Origin: Pleurotus ostreatus/Saccharomyces cerevisiae fusant
Taxonomy: Eukaryota; Opisthokonta
Length of the DNA stretch: 64,000 bases
Assembly (NCBI GenBank): GCA_024196135.1
Contig: JAMQCK010000085.1
Span: 1-64,000 of the forward strand
Direction: 5' to 3'
Made by a program: the position numbers and the translations under genes. Under the pieces are notes generated by a model. The model had not been told where the DNA came from, searched no databases, and worked only from the letters and a program-made list of their open reading frames with translations. Below, one piece after another: positions 23,696 to 33,530 of the stretch; the first letter of the stretch is position 1; every line of letters starts with the position of its first letter.

Positions 23696-24929
23696 CTAGC
23701 ACTGCGTGTTCTGGTACACCTGGGTCGAGAAGCAGTTGTAGTTGTCCGCGTTGAGGACAGACTGCGAGTCTGAGGATGCCGGATCAGCATGGGCCAGATG
23801 AACCTCAACGAGCAACATACCGGAGAGCGCCTGATCAGCCGAGCAGCCGTACGTGATGTCGTCCGTGTCCGCCACGGCATGCGTCAGCTCATGGAGGGTC
23901 GTGCCACCGCGAATGTTGCGTGCAGCAACAGTGGTGCCGGTGCAGAGGTTCTCGGAGGGCTCCTCGTCGTAGAAAATATCGCAGTAGTAGACTGCAACAT
24001 TGTCAGCAGCAGTAAAGGTCAAATCAAGTGAGACTTACTGTCCGTGGTGGCGATGACGGTGTACGCGATGACATTGCCGTCGCAGACACCGTACGGGTCC
24101 GAGCAGTTGAGCGTGCGCGACGAGTCGCTCTCGGACGCGACGGCCGAGAACTTGCTCGACACGGTCGACGTCGAACTCCCGCCGTAGTACGCCGTGAAGA
24201 GCGAGTCCGCGCCGTTGCTGCTGATGTAGCTCGCCGCAAGGGACGCAAGCTCTTTGCCTTCCGAGTAGGAGGCAGAGATGAACGACGCGAGCGACGAGTC
24301 AGAGCAGGACACGGTCGCGCGCTTCACCTCCATCGACCGCTTGGCGACGTCGTCGAGGGCAATCGTGACAGTGTTGGCGGACGACTCGACCTTCTCGGAA
24401 ATGACGTCGTTGGCGGCACCGACCTTGAACTCGGTCTTGGGCTCAAAGGTGAACGAGCCGGCGCCAGCGGAGGCGAAGTCGTAGAGGGTAGCGACTGTCA
24501 CGGCCATCAGCAAGAGGCAGAGGGCATTGTATCTTCTGCTTACGGCTGTGCTCCACGGTGACCGACTCGCCGGACTTGATGGTCGTGTACGCGTTGTCGT
24601 TGAGCTCGATCGCGACCTTCACGCCCGAGAAGTCAACGGTGGCGCCGTCCTTCTTAACGACGAAGGAGCGCGTCGGGAGCTGGTCCAGGACAGTACCGTA
24701 CTGCAGGGGTGTCAGCATCGTATAGAATGACTGAAAGCCCGACGCTCACCTTCAGGATCTTCACGTCCTCCGAGTTGGTGTTCGTGACCGTCGTCGTGAG
24801 CTTCAGATCATCGAGGGACGAAACGTTCTCAGGCGCCTTCACGTCGACAGTGAGACCATCGAAGCGTTTGAGCGGGCCTGCGAGCGCCGAGCCGGCGAGA
24901 GCCAGAGCGACGAATGAGGGGGCGAACAT
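23696..24929 (-). CDS. Secreted M35 deuterolysin-type metalloprotease (peptidyl-Lys endopeptidase-like)
   Basis: Five or six exons on the minus strand. It starts with MFAPSFVALALAGSALAGP at 24929, a clean signal peptide, and stops at 23696-23698. The pro-region is beta-rich. The mature catalytic domain has two Cys-containing blocks (CSDSSLASF; NCSDPYGVCDGN) and the zinc site TTLHELTHAVADTDDITYG. HExxH supplies two histidines, and the downstream Asp of the GTxDxxYG motif is the third ligand in aspzincins. Here the motif reads DTDDITYG, with Asp in place of the usual Gly. About 355 residues, normal for the family. The enzyme acts outside the cell, cutting protein substrates during nutrient scavenging. 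Confidence 0.9.
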
Positions 24930-27243
24930 CTTTCTCGAGTGTTGGAGGAGTTGTGGGAGATCCAGCGACCTTGGTCTTTCCCTTGCTGCATCGACGCGTC
25001 TTTTGTAACCCCCTCGTATCTGGCCGGGCCGCTGTGGCAATGAGCGAGTATGGGGGGCATGTGCACAGAGAATAGAGGGAGCGGGAGATAGAAGCAGAGG
25101 TGGGCGGACGTGACGTCGCTCATGCAAGCCGTAGCGACGCGAGAAGTTCAGAATTGAGTCGATCGCCGCAGTTGTACCTGCCCGCAGCTTGCACTCTCTT
25201 CTGTGTTCGGATTCTCAGGCTGTGTTGGCGGGCGACCCCAAATGGAATACGGACCCAAGGCGGGCGATGGAAGGCAGGTCATGTTGCTCTTGAACAGCTT
25301 CACCGGTTGGGTGTCCTGATAGAAAGCTGCATGTGTTCAGTGTATACGAGCTGGGGTAGCTAGAAGCACACATAAATCACACGATTGACACACCTTGATA
25401 GGCGATGACGAGAGCGGTCTGCGACGAAGACCAACTTCTGCGTCGTCGAGATGCTACCGTCTTTGCATTGTGGATCGCCTGACGCCAAGCTGATATTGCC
25501 AGTACCGGGATTGAGGCTTCCTGTTATCGAACTTGTGTTATGCAGGTGCGTGGATAGCGCAGCCCCGACGTACTCATGGCAATGGCAGGAACGAAAGCGA
25601 GCCCACGGTGCTACCCCGGGCCAGACACCTTGCGAGAAGGACAGCAGATAGACATACATCTGACTTGCGGAGTCGTTGTCAAAAGACGCGCTGCTTGTTT
25701 AGCGCAGGCTCGGATAGAAGTCGGCCGGAGTTGAAGTTGATGGCCATCCCGTCGAGTGCACTGTGCCCGCTATGACGGGTACGTTCCGTGACCTCAATAG
25801 CAGAATGCAGTCGATTGAGATTACAATGGATGAGCGCGAGGAGGCCGCGCAGGACCGCATACATATCGCATGGCCTCCTCTGCGATGGGTCGGACCCTGC
25901 GATGCCAAGACAGCTATCTGGGAAACTACAGCGTCAGCATGCGCATGGACGTCAGCTGGCGAAGACACGGTCCGCATACCTCTGGCGTAAAGCCTAGCGC
26001 TCAGATCCCAAAGGAGATATCGACTAAATGAAAGAAGAGCGCGCCTGTGCGTCTTCAGTATTCACCTCAACTGCCGACAGGTCTGCCGCACTTGCGGTCA
26101 CCACCTTCGCATGGAACAGGGTCAGCCGATGCCCTCTGCATCGTCCGTCTGACTATTCGGTCTGCCGGCAAGGGCCGGGTGAACATCTACCGCTGCTAAC
26201 AGCGTATTGTCTTAGGTGAACACGATGGTAAGAAGGGAGCTGAGATGCAGCGCGACCCTCATAGATGCTGGCGGTATGCTGGAAGGAAGCTGATATCAGA
26301 ATGCGGATGTCAACTCGCTTCCATGTTGGCTGTGGGCTCTTGCCAAACCACTTTTGCCGCTGAGCGGCAGGTGAACTTTTGGGAAGTACACGGTTATGAG
26401 GACTCCCGCAGCAACAGACGGTGCATGGCTTCGCCAACTAATCACGATTTCCGGAATTGGAGGCGCAGGTAGCCAATCTTCTCGATGCCATCCGAGGTCG
26501 GTCTGCAGTGTGCCGGCTGACTTAGGGACGGAGCTTAGGGACGGAGTAGAGGGTGTAAATTGAGCGCGGGATGTAGGCGGAATGGTGGCAAAGCAGGTCA
26601 ATGAGCAGCTCGTGGGATGTCCTGGATCAGCTATAGGGTATATGAGCGACCGCGTCAGAGACAGACAGTGTTACCACGCACCGCAATCCCCATTGCACTC
26701 CGGCTGACGCCAGTGTGCGCGATCGTAGCGGTCTCGATGCGTCTACTAGCACTTATTAGCTCCTAGATATCGTCCCGAGTCTATTCATCCTTGGTCCTCG
26801 TATGTAGACGCGCTCGTATATGCCAACTTCCGAATGTGGTAGCCAACGGTGCGGACTTCGATTGCCAGCAAGTGTCGCGCTAAACGCAGATGAATGAAAG
26901 GCTGGTGGTTGTTGATTCATTTGACAAGCATGACAAAGTTCAGGAAGCCAGGATCCTTTTGCGCAGTTCAGCGGAACAAAACGTTGAATTGATGATGACG
27001 GTCAGGAACAAAGAACAAAGAGTACCATATGTGGTAGTACGTGTACGGAATCTGCCAGTCGATGCTGATTTTCCAGCGGAAGTCAAGAAAGAAGTACACT
27101 ATCTCAGGAAGAGTGAAAGAAACAGAGATATATGATACGATTTGTGTATAAGGGCCCTAGTCCGACTCGGAAGACGCAGAATCTCGACGCATCGCTCTGA
27201 TAGATCTTTCAGTTTGCTTGTCTCGTTATCATGTCCACCGTAC
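24930..27243. other. 2.3-kb gene-poor intergenic region
   Basis: No open frame here has family features or convincing splice sites. An 81-codon frame at 26890-27135 and several frames of about 90 codons at 25360-25990 were examined and not accepted. No repeat pair, LTR or tRNA was noticed. The composition is less GC-rich than in the genes. It could hold decayed gene or transposon remains that I cannot identify. Confidence 0.45.
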
Positions 27244-28902
27244 TCACAATTCCTTTTCTCGTTTGTCCCAAATTCGGGCCAGATAGTGGTAGCCTTTGCG
27301 GACTGTTACTCTGGGCTCCGTCTCCTCCTCCAGACGCTGAACCATGTCGACCTCGCCGCCATCGAAGTAATCAAGGTCTGTCACATCCTCGATGGATAAC
27401 ACGACACCCTTCAGCGGCCGGCGGGCCTCACGGCGGGCGTCCAACAGGCGTAGAATGCCGTCTCCGCGATAGCGACCGGGCCCGCCGATGTCGAGGTACT
27501 CCAGGTCCTTCAACGCTGCTGGAGCGTGCTCGGCCATGGTGGCGAGCACCGCAAAGTCGCCATCGGAGAGCGGCATATCCTCCCGCACGCGAAGCGTAAG
27601 CGCGCGCAGCCCCTCGAATGACGAGGACACTACTGCCCGTTCGCTCGCTGGTACTCCGCAGAGCTGCAGGCGGTCGAGTCGGCACTTTGAGCGCGCCAGG
27701 AAATGGGATAGATGGGTACCAGAGTGCGCCTCCGGCCCGGCGACTTTGTCGGGCCAAGTCAAGGAAAGATCCAGCAAGCAAGGAGCGTCCAAGAAATCGA
27801 GCATCCGGCAGCCTCCCAACGACGAGAACGTGACCTGCGCGGTGTGAAGCTCCGCAAGCCTCGTATGCGATAGGAAGGAGGTGTCGTGGGCGATCATCTC
27901 GGATAGATTGAGTATCATCGACTCCAGTCTCGTGCATCCTGCTAAGGCCCTAAGTGCGTAGTCCCAGGCGCAGGTCAGGTGTATATGCACGAGTTGATGC
28001 CATGGCAGGTTCGGCAACTCCGTGACAGACTCTCGTTTGACAGAGAGCTTGACGCACTCCAGGGCCGGCGCGCGGCACTCGAAAACCCGATGGACATCTC
28101 CCCTGACAAGGTAGAGGGCCTCGCTCTCGATGTACTGCAGTCGAGACAGTGGTCGATCGCCGAGCCGCTCGCACAGAGATTTGGAGTCACTGTGGAGGTA
28201 AGGACTGACTTCGAGCGCCGTCCATTGGTCGGAAAAGTCTTTCATAACGTTGAAGATCCGAAGAGAGTGTCTGTCGTCCGAGAACTTGACCGGATCGCGC
28301 AGGGGTAGACCTCTAGAGTTGCGCAGGCACAGACACATCCACCTACACTCCTGCGCGTCGACATAGACCTGGTTATATCGCAGGTCACTCCATATCCGCG
28401 GGCAGTTGTATATGATATCTGTGTATTGCGTTTCGTCAGAACCAAGGCTTGCGCAGCAAGAGGTGTACATACCACGCCATTGCTTGCAAATCATGCCAAT
28501 CTTGACGGGTGTGCAGTTATAGGTACCAGCAGCCGCGTCGCAGCAGCTATACGCAAATATCTCGGATAGTATCTCGTTAGGGAGTCGACGAATGGGAGCA
28601 ATATAAGCGCGTTGCCTATCCTGGAGCTCTTCCAGCGCTATCTGCTTGTACTTGAGCACCACGACGATGTGCTCAAGGTACATTAGCTCGTATACGATGG
28701 TATCCATCATCCTTTCCGTCTCGTCGATAGACGCTTTGACGCTGCTGATCTCCGCCGCAGATGGTACAAGTCCGGCACGGAGGGCAGGATCTTCGTAAGG
28801 TTCGGGAGGACAATTGAACTCGATGTCGATCTCATGCTCGCAATGCTGGCATATTTCGAAGGACTCCTTGACGCGCCGAAATTGTTCTATCATGGTGGTC
28901 AC
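27244..28902 (-). CDS. F-box protein with coiled coil and leucine-rich region (copy B)
   Basis: The frame is open without a break from 28902 to 27244 (552 codons). An 18-codon stretch inside it has a perfect GTATGT donor and an ACACAG acceptor. Splicing it out gives CKQWRDIIYNCPRIWSDL, matching the F-box family, so the mature protein is about 534 residues. Parts: CQHCEHEI, PYEDPALRAGLVPS, a coiled coil, then the F-box APIRRLPNEILSEIFAYSC near residue 105 and an irregular leucine-rich half ending with LDIGGPGRYRGDGI. It is closely related to copy C (shared phrases LCLRNSRGLPLRDPVKFSD and LGDRPLSRLQ). It is a presumed SCF substrate receptor. Confidence 0.85.
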   Translation of the reverse strand: MTTMIEQFRRVKESFEICQHCEHEIDIEFNCPPEPYEDPALRAGLVPSAAEISSVKASIDETERMMDTIVYELMYLEHIVVVLKYKQIALEELQDRQRAYIAPIRRLPNEILSEIFAYSCCDAAAGTYNCTPVKIGMICKQWRGMYTSCCASLGSDETQYTDIIYNCPRIWSDLRYNQVYVDAQECRWMCLCLRNSRGLPLRDPVKFSDDRHSLRIFNVMKDFSDQWTALEVSPYLHSDSKSLCERLGDRPLSRLQYIESEALYLVRGDVHRVFECRAPALECVKLSVKRESVTELPNLPWHQLVHIHLTCAWDYALRALAGCTRLESMILNLSEMIAHDTSFLSHTRLAELHTAQVTFSSLGGCRMLDFLDAPCLLDLSLTWPDKVAGPEAHSGTHLSHFLARSKCRLDRLQLCGVPASERAVVSSSFEGLRALTLRVREDMPLSDGDFAVLATMAEHAPAALKDLEYLDIGGPGRYRGDGILRLLDARREARRPLKGVVLSIEDVTDLDYFDGGEVDMVQRLEEETEPRVTVRKGYHYLARIWDKREKEL

Positions 28903-29162
28903 GGGAGCAGAGACAAGGGGCGCCTTGCGAAGTCGGTGTTCAGGTCAAGACGCGACGCGTGTGTTTGTAACTGTTTCCGCCGCGGCAATGGCCGACTCTC
29001 GTCAGTCACGGCGCGTGATGAACTGTTCAAGTTCGACTTCTCAGATGGTTTGAAACCTATTCCTTACTATTGCTGTATCAAGCGCTCAGAAGCAAGCCAG
29101 CTATGGTCTGCACCCATTCAGATCGAACACTTGATTTCTGATCAAATGCGCACGAATGACCA
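28903..29162. other. Short intergenic spacer between tandem F-box copies B and C
   Basis: 260 bases. It holds the upstream region of copy B and the 3' flank of copy C. No gene. Confidence 0.4.
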
Positions 29163-30782
29163 TTACCAACGCCATGCGTATTCTACCTTTCCCCAGACCT
29201 CGATTCCAGGACCCATCTTCTCAATAGCATCGGCTGTTTCTACAGTACCGAAGTAGTCCAAGTCCGCGCGCTTGATGTCGATGCGAGCTCTCTTTAGGGG
29301 CCTTCCAGCCGCTCGACGGGCCTCAATCATCTCCATGACCACTTCCCCGCGAAAGCGTCCCGGCCCGCCAATGTCCAGCTCCTCCAAGTCGACCAATATT
29401 GTCGGAGAGCCGGACGGACCGGTTACGGCGAGCAAGACGAAGTCGTCGTCGGTGAGGGGTACGTCTTCGCGGACGTCAAGGGCGAGAGAACGCAGCCCGG
29501 GATACGACGTGAAGATGAATTGTCGTTCGCTGGCAGGTGCGCCGTGGAGCTTCAGCTCGTTTAGGCGACATGCCGAGCGCCCCACCAGGCGCGATACATG
29601 ACACCCTCTGTACTCTCCCGCGCCGTCGCCTTTCTCCGGCCAACGCAGCTCGAGGGCGGTCAAGCCCGGAGCGGTCAGGAAGTCCAGCATCCGCGTATCC
29701 TCGAGGCCGGCGAAACGGATGATCAGCGCGCTCAGGCCACGCATTGTCATGTGCGGGATATTGGCGGTGGGGTTTGGGCGGGCGGGCGGCAGGATGACCT
29801 TGAGCGTGAGCGTCGGCAGGTTCGTGCAGCGCGCGAGTACGGTTAGGGCGTAGTCCCAGGTGCACTCCAGGTGGAGTTCATCGAGCTGTGCCCATGGTAG
29901 ATTCGGCAGCTCCGATGTGAAATCCAGGGTGTTCATGAGCTTGACGCATCGCAACGCAGGCGCGCGGCGCTCGAATACCTTATGCACATCCCCCATGAGT
30001 AGGTGCGAAGCCTCGCCTTCGAGGGATTGCAGATGCGTCAGAGGTTGGTCCCCGAGAGTACCGCAGAGCGAGTCTCCGAAGGTGGAATGGAAGGTGCTCA
30101 TTGTCAAGGAGGTGAGCTGGGCGGAGTATTTCCGGACGATCTCGAAGGTGGCGATCCCGCCTGGACAATCTGAAAACTTGATAGGATGCCGGAGGGGCAA
30201 TCCCTTCGAATTTCGCAGACAGAGGTCCAGAATCCTCTTCTCCTTCGCGGTGGTATCACCGTAGAGATCATATTCAAGTTGGCTCCAGAGCGTTGGCAGG
30301 TTATGAATGGTATCTAAAGCGCGGTTCAGAATCCAGACATACAATCATACGTCCGACATACCTCGCCACGACTTGCATACTTGACTGATATCCACGGGCA
30401 TGCAGCGCCAGCCGCCAACCTCCTCTCCGAGACAAGCCCACATAAATATCTCTGACAGAACTTCACTTGGAAGGCGTCGGATGGGCGCGATATGTGCGCG
30501 CTGCACATCGAGCATTGTCTCCAGATACAGCTGAACATCCTCGAGTGACGCCACCACGCTCCTGTAGTGCTCGAGCTCTTCGTTCACGTCCTGCAAGAGC
30601 CCGTTCGTCTCGACCATCGTTGCCTTGATGCTCCGCGTCTCTGCCTCGGAAGCGGCGATACCAGCGCGGAGCGGACCGTCATAACGCGGCAGAGGAGGGA
30701 GGACGAGGTCAATCGTGAAAACACAGCCACAGTTGGTGCACAGGTCGACGGTATGCTCCACGCGCTCGAAGCACTCAATCAT
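29163..30782 (-). CDS. F-box protein with coiled coil and leucine-rich region (copy C)
   Basis: Two exons on the minus strand. The first starts with MIECFERVEHTVDLCTNCG at 30782 and contains PLRAGIAASEAETRS, a coiled coil and the F-box APIRRLPSEVLSEIFMWAC. The second carries LWSQLEYDLYGD and the leucine-rich half to the stop at 29163. The intron at about 30310-30360 falls at the same place as in copies A and B, just after the CKSWRG block. It is a direct tandem paralogue of copy B on the same strand: both contain LCLRNSKGLPLR-type, VFERRAPAL-type and LDIGGPGRFRG-type phrases. About 520 residues. Role as for the other copies; the target is unknown. Confidence 0.85.
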
Positions 30783-31122
30783 GGCGAGGAGGTGTCCCGG
30801 GATGCAGCAGAGACTCGGTAGCGGCCGAAAGCAAGCCGCGCCGGGTGTTTCCGTGGATCTGTTTTTCGGTGTTTGTGGCGCAAGGTGTCCTCTCACGACT
30901 CGATCCGGCTCCTTCTCCAGGTAACTCATCTTCGCGGAAGGGCAACGTCTCGGCGATCTGAGTCTATGACCACTGTCCACCTTCAAGACATGCTTGCCGC
31001 GAGGGACTATCTTGGGTTTCAGGGATAGACAATCAAGTTCAAGACTCAAGTCTCAATTATAGCTTCTCTTCTCCGTATAAAGCGCGGATCCTCTGACTCG
31101 CGCTACACATCTGCCCTCACCA
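30783..31122. other. Intergenic region upstream of F-box C
   Basis: 340 bases with the putative promoter of copy C. The LTR element is inserted just beyond it. Confidence 0.4.
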
Positions 31123-31127
31123 CGACG
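31123..31127. repeat. Target-site duplication, left copy
   Basis: CGACG immediately precedes the left LTR and is repeated exactly after the right LTR at 32809-32813. A 5-bp duplication is the normal footprint of Ty1/Copia integrases. Confidence 0.85.
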
Positions 31128-31323
31128 TGTTAGAATTGACGGGGTCGCGTTCGGGGAGGTGCGAGGACAATAGAATTGGCCGCGTTTACACGTCGGGCGT
31201 ACGCGAGTGCAAACGGTAGAGAAGTACAAAATAATGGGCGTGCTACGATAACCGTGACTCGGCGATTGCCGTACATGTCACGCCGAGCCTCGGCAGCTCG
31301 ACAATATCTACGATATTCTGACA
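31128..31323 (-). repeat. LTR (3' LTR in element sense)
   Basis: 196 bp, from TGTTAGAATTGAC to GATATTCTGACA on the plus strand. It matches the other LTR at an offset of exactly 1485 bases. Confidence 0.92.
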
Positions 31324-31335
31324 CGCCCCCTCGAG
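31324..31335 (-). other. Candidate polypurine tract
   Basis: On the minus strand the sequence CTCGAGGGGGCG directly precedes the element's 3' LTR. It is the expected priming site for plus-strand synthesis. Confidence 0.5.
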
Positions 31336-31447
31336 CTGCGGAGGGTCGAAAGTCCAAAGTCCATAGAGAAATATAACAAAGAATAAAAGAAGAGTAAATA
31401 GATTGACGGCTCACGAATCAGAGTTGCGCCCCCTCGACTTGACGACG

Positions 31448-32356
31448 CTAGATAGCGACATCGTCGTCCGAGTAGTCGACGCCGCAAGCGACTCCGGCCT
31501 GCAGGATGACCTCCTCGTCGTGCACGGCGGCGTGCGCGCCGTTGAGAAGTTCGCTCGGGCAGTCCGAAGCGAAGTGGCCGGTGCCACCGCAGGTGTGGCA
31601 CTTGAGGTGCGGCCGCCTGAACTTGGGCTGGACAGCGGGGCGCGGCTGGCGTCGAGCGGCGAGGGCCTCGTTCTTGACGCGCAAGGCGGGCTCTCCGTGC
31701 TCGTCGTCCGTGTCCTCATCGGTCTCGCTATCAACCTCCATCTTCCTCCGGAGCTTGTCCCGTTGCTGGCGCGCGTACTCGTCGAGAATGATCTGCTCCA
31801 CGTGGGCGAGGTCGTTGGACTGGAAATCCATCGCCATCATGCGGCGGAAGTCGTTCCAGCTGCGGGTATCGGGCAGGGAACGGCGGAGCGTGACGATGAA
31901 CTTCGAGGCGGATACCGTCTCGTTGAAGACGCTCTCGAGCTTGACACGAAGCGTCTGGAGCTCGGCGATATGCGCGGCTGCAGTCTGCTTCTTGCTCATC
32001 TTGAGCCCGTCAAACTTGTCCCAGGTAGCCTGGACCTCGTCGATGCCGGTGATCGTGTTCATCTGCATGAGGCGCGCGTACATCGCGGCGGGATCGTCGT
32101 CAATGCCGTGGACGTGCGCGAGCTGCGGGCGGCTGATGCGCTTGAGGATGAGCTGCGCGGCGACTGCCTGGCGGGCGCGGAAGGCCTTGACCGGTCGGCT
32201 CGTGTCGCCGCCGACGGGGCGAGTGACTTCGCCGGTGATGACCGCCCAGACGTCCTTCGCGCGGGCTTCGGCGCGGAGCATGACCTGCCAGTCATCGACG
32301 TCCTCGGGGCCATTGAGGATGACGTTGGCGTCGAGGGCACCTGAGTTCTTTCCCAT
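31448..32356 (-). CDS. Gag-like protein with UBN2-type region and CCHC zinc knuckle
   Basis: A single open frame of 302 residues starting with MGKNSGALDANVILNG. The N-terminal 200 residues follow the Copia Gag (UBN2/DUF4219-like) pattern: DDWQVMLRAEARAKDVWAVI, YARLMQMNTITG, LKMSKKQTAAAHIAELQ, then FIVTLRRSLPDTRSWNDF. A charged linker follows. A zinc knuckle lies near residue 264 (CHTCGGTGHFASDC, i.e. CX2CX4HX4C). Gag would package element RNA into virus-like particles. The frame is intact and lies between identical LTRs. It ends in an acidic tail with no pol frame after it. Confidence 0.88.
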   Translation of the reverse strand: MGKNSGALDANVILNGPEDVDDWQVMLRAEARAKDVWAVITGEVTRPVGGDTSRPVKAFRARQAVAAQLILKRISRPQLAHVHGIDDDPAAMYARLMQMNTITGIDEVQATWDKFDGLKMSKKQTAAAHIAELQTLRVKLESVFNETVSASKFIVTLRRSLPDTRSWNDFRRMMAMDFQSNDLAHVEQIILDEYARQQRDKLRRKMEVDSETDEDTDDEHGEPALRVKNEALAARRQPRPAVQPKFRRPHLKCHTCGGTGHFASDCPSELLNGAHAAVHDEEVILQAGVACGVDYSDDDVAI

Positions 32357-32612
32357 GGCGAGTTACGGCAGCGATCGGGAGGCAATAGGATAGATGGTGA
32401 AGAAGGGGGGTGACGCGACGGTGCGGTTGTCGGTCGATCGCCTCGGTACGGTCGGGCTGGTGAGATCGGAGTTTTCCAAGGCCGGTACGGTCGCCCTGTA
32501 ACGTCGCGGTACGGTCGGACGCTTGAGATGGTGAGCGGATCGTCCTGGATCGTGGACTGATCGACGCAGCGAGGTTTGCACGTTTTTCGTCTGTGCGTGA
32601 CTAGACCGTTTG

Positions 32613-32808
32613 TGTTAGAATTGACGGGGTCGCGTTCGGGGAGGTGCGAGGACAATAGAATTGGCCGCGTTTACACGTCGGGCGTACGCGAGTGCAAACG
32701 GTAGAGAAGTACAAAATAATGGGCGTGCTACGATAACCGTGACTCGGCGATTGCCGTACATGTCACGCCGAGCCTCGGCAGCTCGACAATATCTACGATA
32801 TTCTGACA
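32613..32808 (-). repeat. LTR (5' LTR in element sense)
   Basis: 196 bp, apparently identical to the left LTR. In the minus-strand sense it begins TGTCAGAATATCG and ends TCTAACA, so it should carry the element promoter. Confidence 0.92.
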
Positions 32809-32813
32809 CGACG
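32809..32813. repeat. Target-site duplication, right copy
   Basis: CGACG directly after the right LTR, matching 31123-31127. Confidence 0.85.
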
Positions 32814-33530
32814 CGCTTAGAATCCCACAACCAACACTATGGCTACCAACATCCCCTGCATCGACATGGCTTTCAGCGCCGACGTCTTCGCTATGATGGA
32901 GCTTGAGCCGCGCAGTAGCCTTCCCGAAACCGTCACCGGCAGGCCGGTCATAGCGCGCGCTCGCAGTGGCACTACGCTTCAGCGTCGGGAGAGGCCTATC
33001 AGCTCGGACGTACAAGCCCGCACCAAAGCCGATCGTCCAGCGAGTGCGTCGGGGAAGAGGAGCACGGGATCGTGACCTGAGCAATTTGACGATCTGGGAA
33101 GGGTGTGAACGAGGCCGTGGAGGTACTCTTTTGCAGGTGGGTCTACATTTCGATGTTGCTTGTTGACATGAACTCATCCGATCTAGTGCCGCGACTTTCC
33201 GGGACGAGCGTCGTGCGGAGCGTCGTGCGAAGATGTATAGTCTATATGCATTGTGAAGCGAGAGAAATTGGTGTTTTATGGATTAGTGGGTGTAAGTGAT
33301 TGAGAAGCCTATGCTCTGATCTCGTTCGACTGAGTAACCGCTTGAGGATCGCGTCCGAGTCGATGGACAGAGAGTTGAACACGCGCACTCTACGCTGTTC
33401 GTGAAGGAGTGGCGGCATTTGCCGAAGCGGGAAGCTGTTCGTCCACGTGACCGCCACGCTATCAAACGTGGATCACCACCTGAACCCAACACTCATCATC
33501 TGCAAAACCACGCCACTCACCGTCGCGAAC
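32814..33530. other. Intergenic region with a 78-codon frame
   Basis: The frame at 32839-33075 (MATNIPCIDMAFSADVF...) starts 26 bases after the LTR element's right target-site copy. It is polar, has no recognisable domain and may be chance. The rest holds the promoter of tandem-family copy 1. Confidence 0.35.
33411..33449 (+). promoter_or_regulatory. Conserved upstream box, tandem family copy 1
   Basis: GGCGGCATTTGCCGAAGCGG, followed by a palindromic CACGTG at 33444-33449, lies about 120 bases before the ATG. Nearly the same block precedes copy 2, and a diverged version precedes copy 4. Confidence 0.5.

Larger units (their letters stand above)
31128..32808 (-). mobile_element. Non-autonomous gag-only LTR retrotransposon, Copia-like
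   Basis: A complete 1681-bp element: two 196-bp direct LTRs, each bounded by TG and CA, flanked by a perfect CGACG duplication. The only coding frame is a Gag-like protein on the minus strand. No protease, integrase, reverse transcriptase or RNase H frame is present, and there is no room for one. In the element's sense, a purine-rich stretch (GAGGGGGCG) sits just before its 3' LTR, as a polypurine tract should. The layout equals the gag-carrying terminal-repeat retrotransposons described in plants (TR-GAG); it would need an autonomous partner for reverse transcription. I saw no difference between the LTRs, so insertion was recent. Confidence 0.88.

Noticed and set aside
31176..31376. 66-codon frame repeated in both LTRs
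   Set aside because: The identity only reflects LTR identity; there is no start context or domain.
31403..32344. 313-codon plus-strand frame within the LTR element
   Set aside because: Antisense of the Gag frame. Gag has the UBN2-like region and zinc knuckle, and the opposite frame has none.
32590..32612. Possible tRNA primer-binding site beside the element's 5' LTR
   Set aside because: The sequence does not clearly complement a tRNA end or half-tRNA that I can recall, so it is not annotated.
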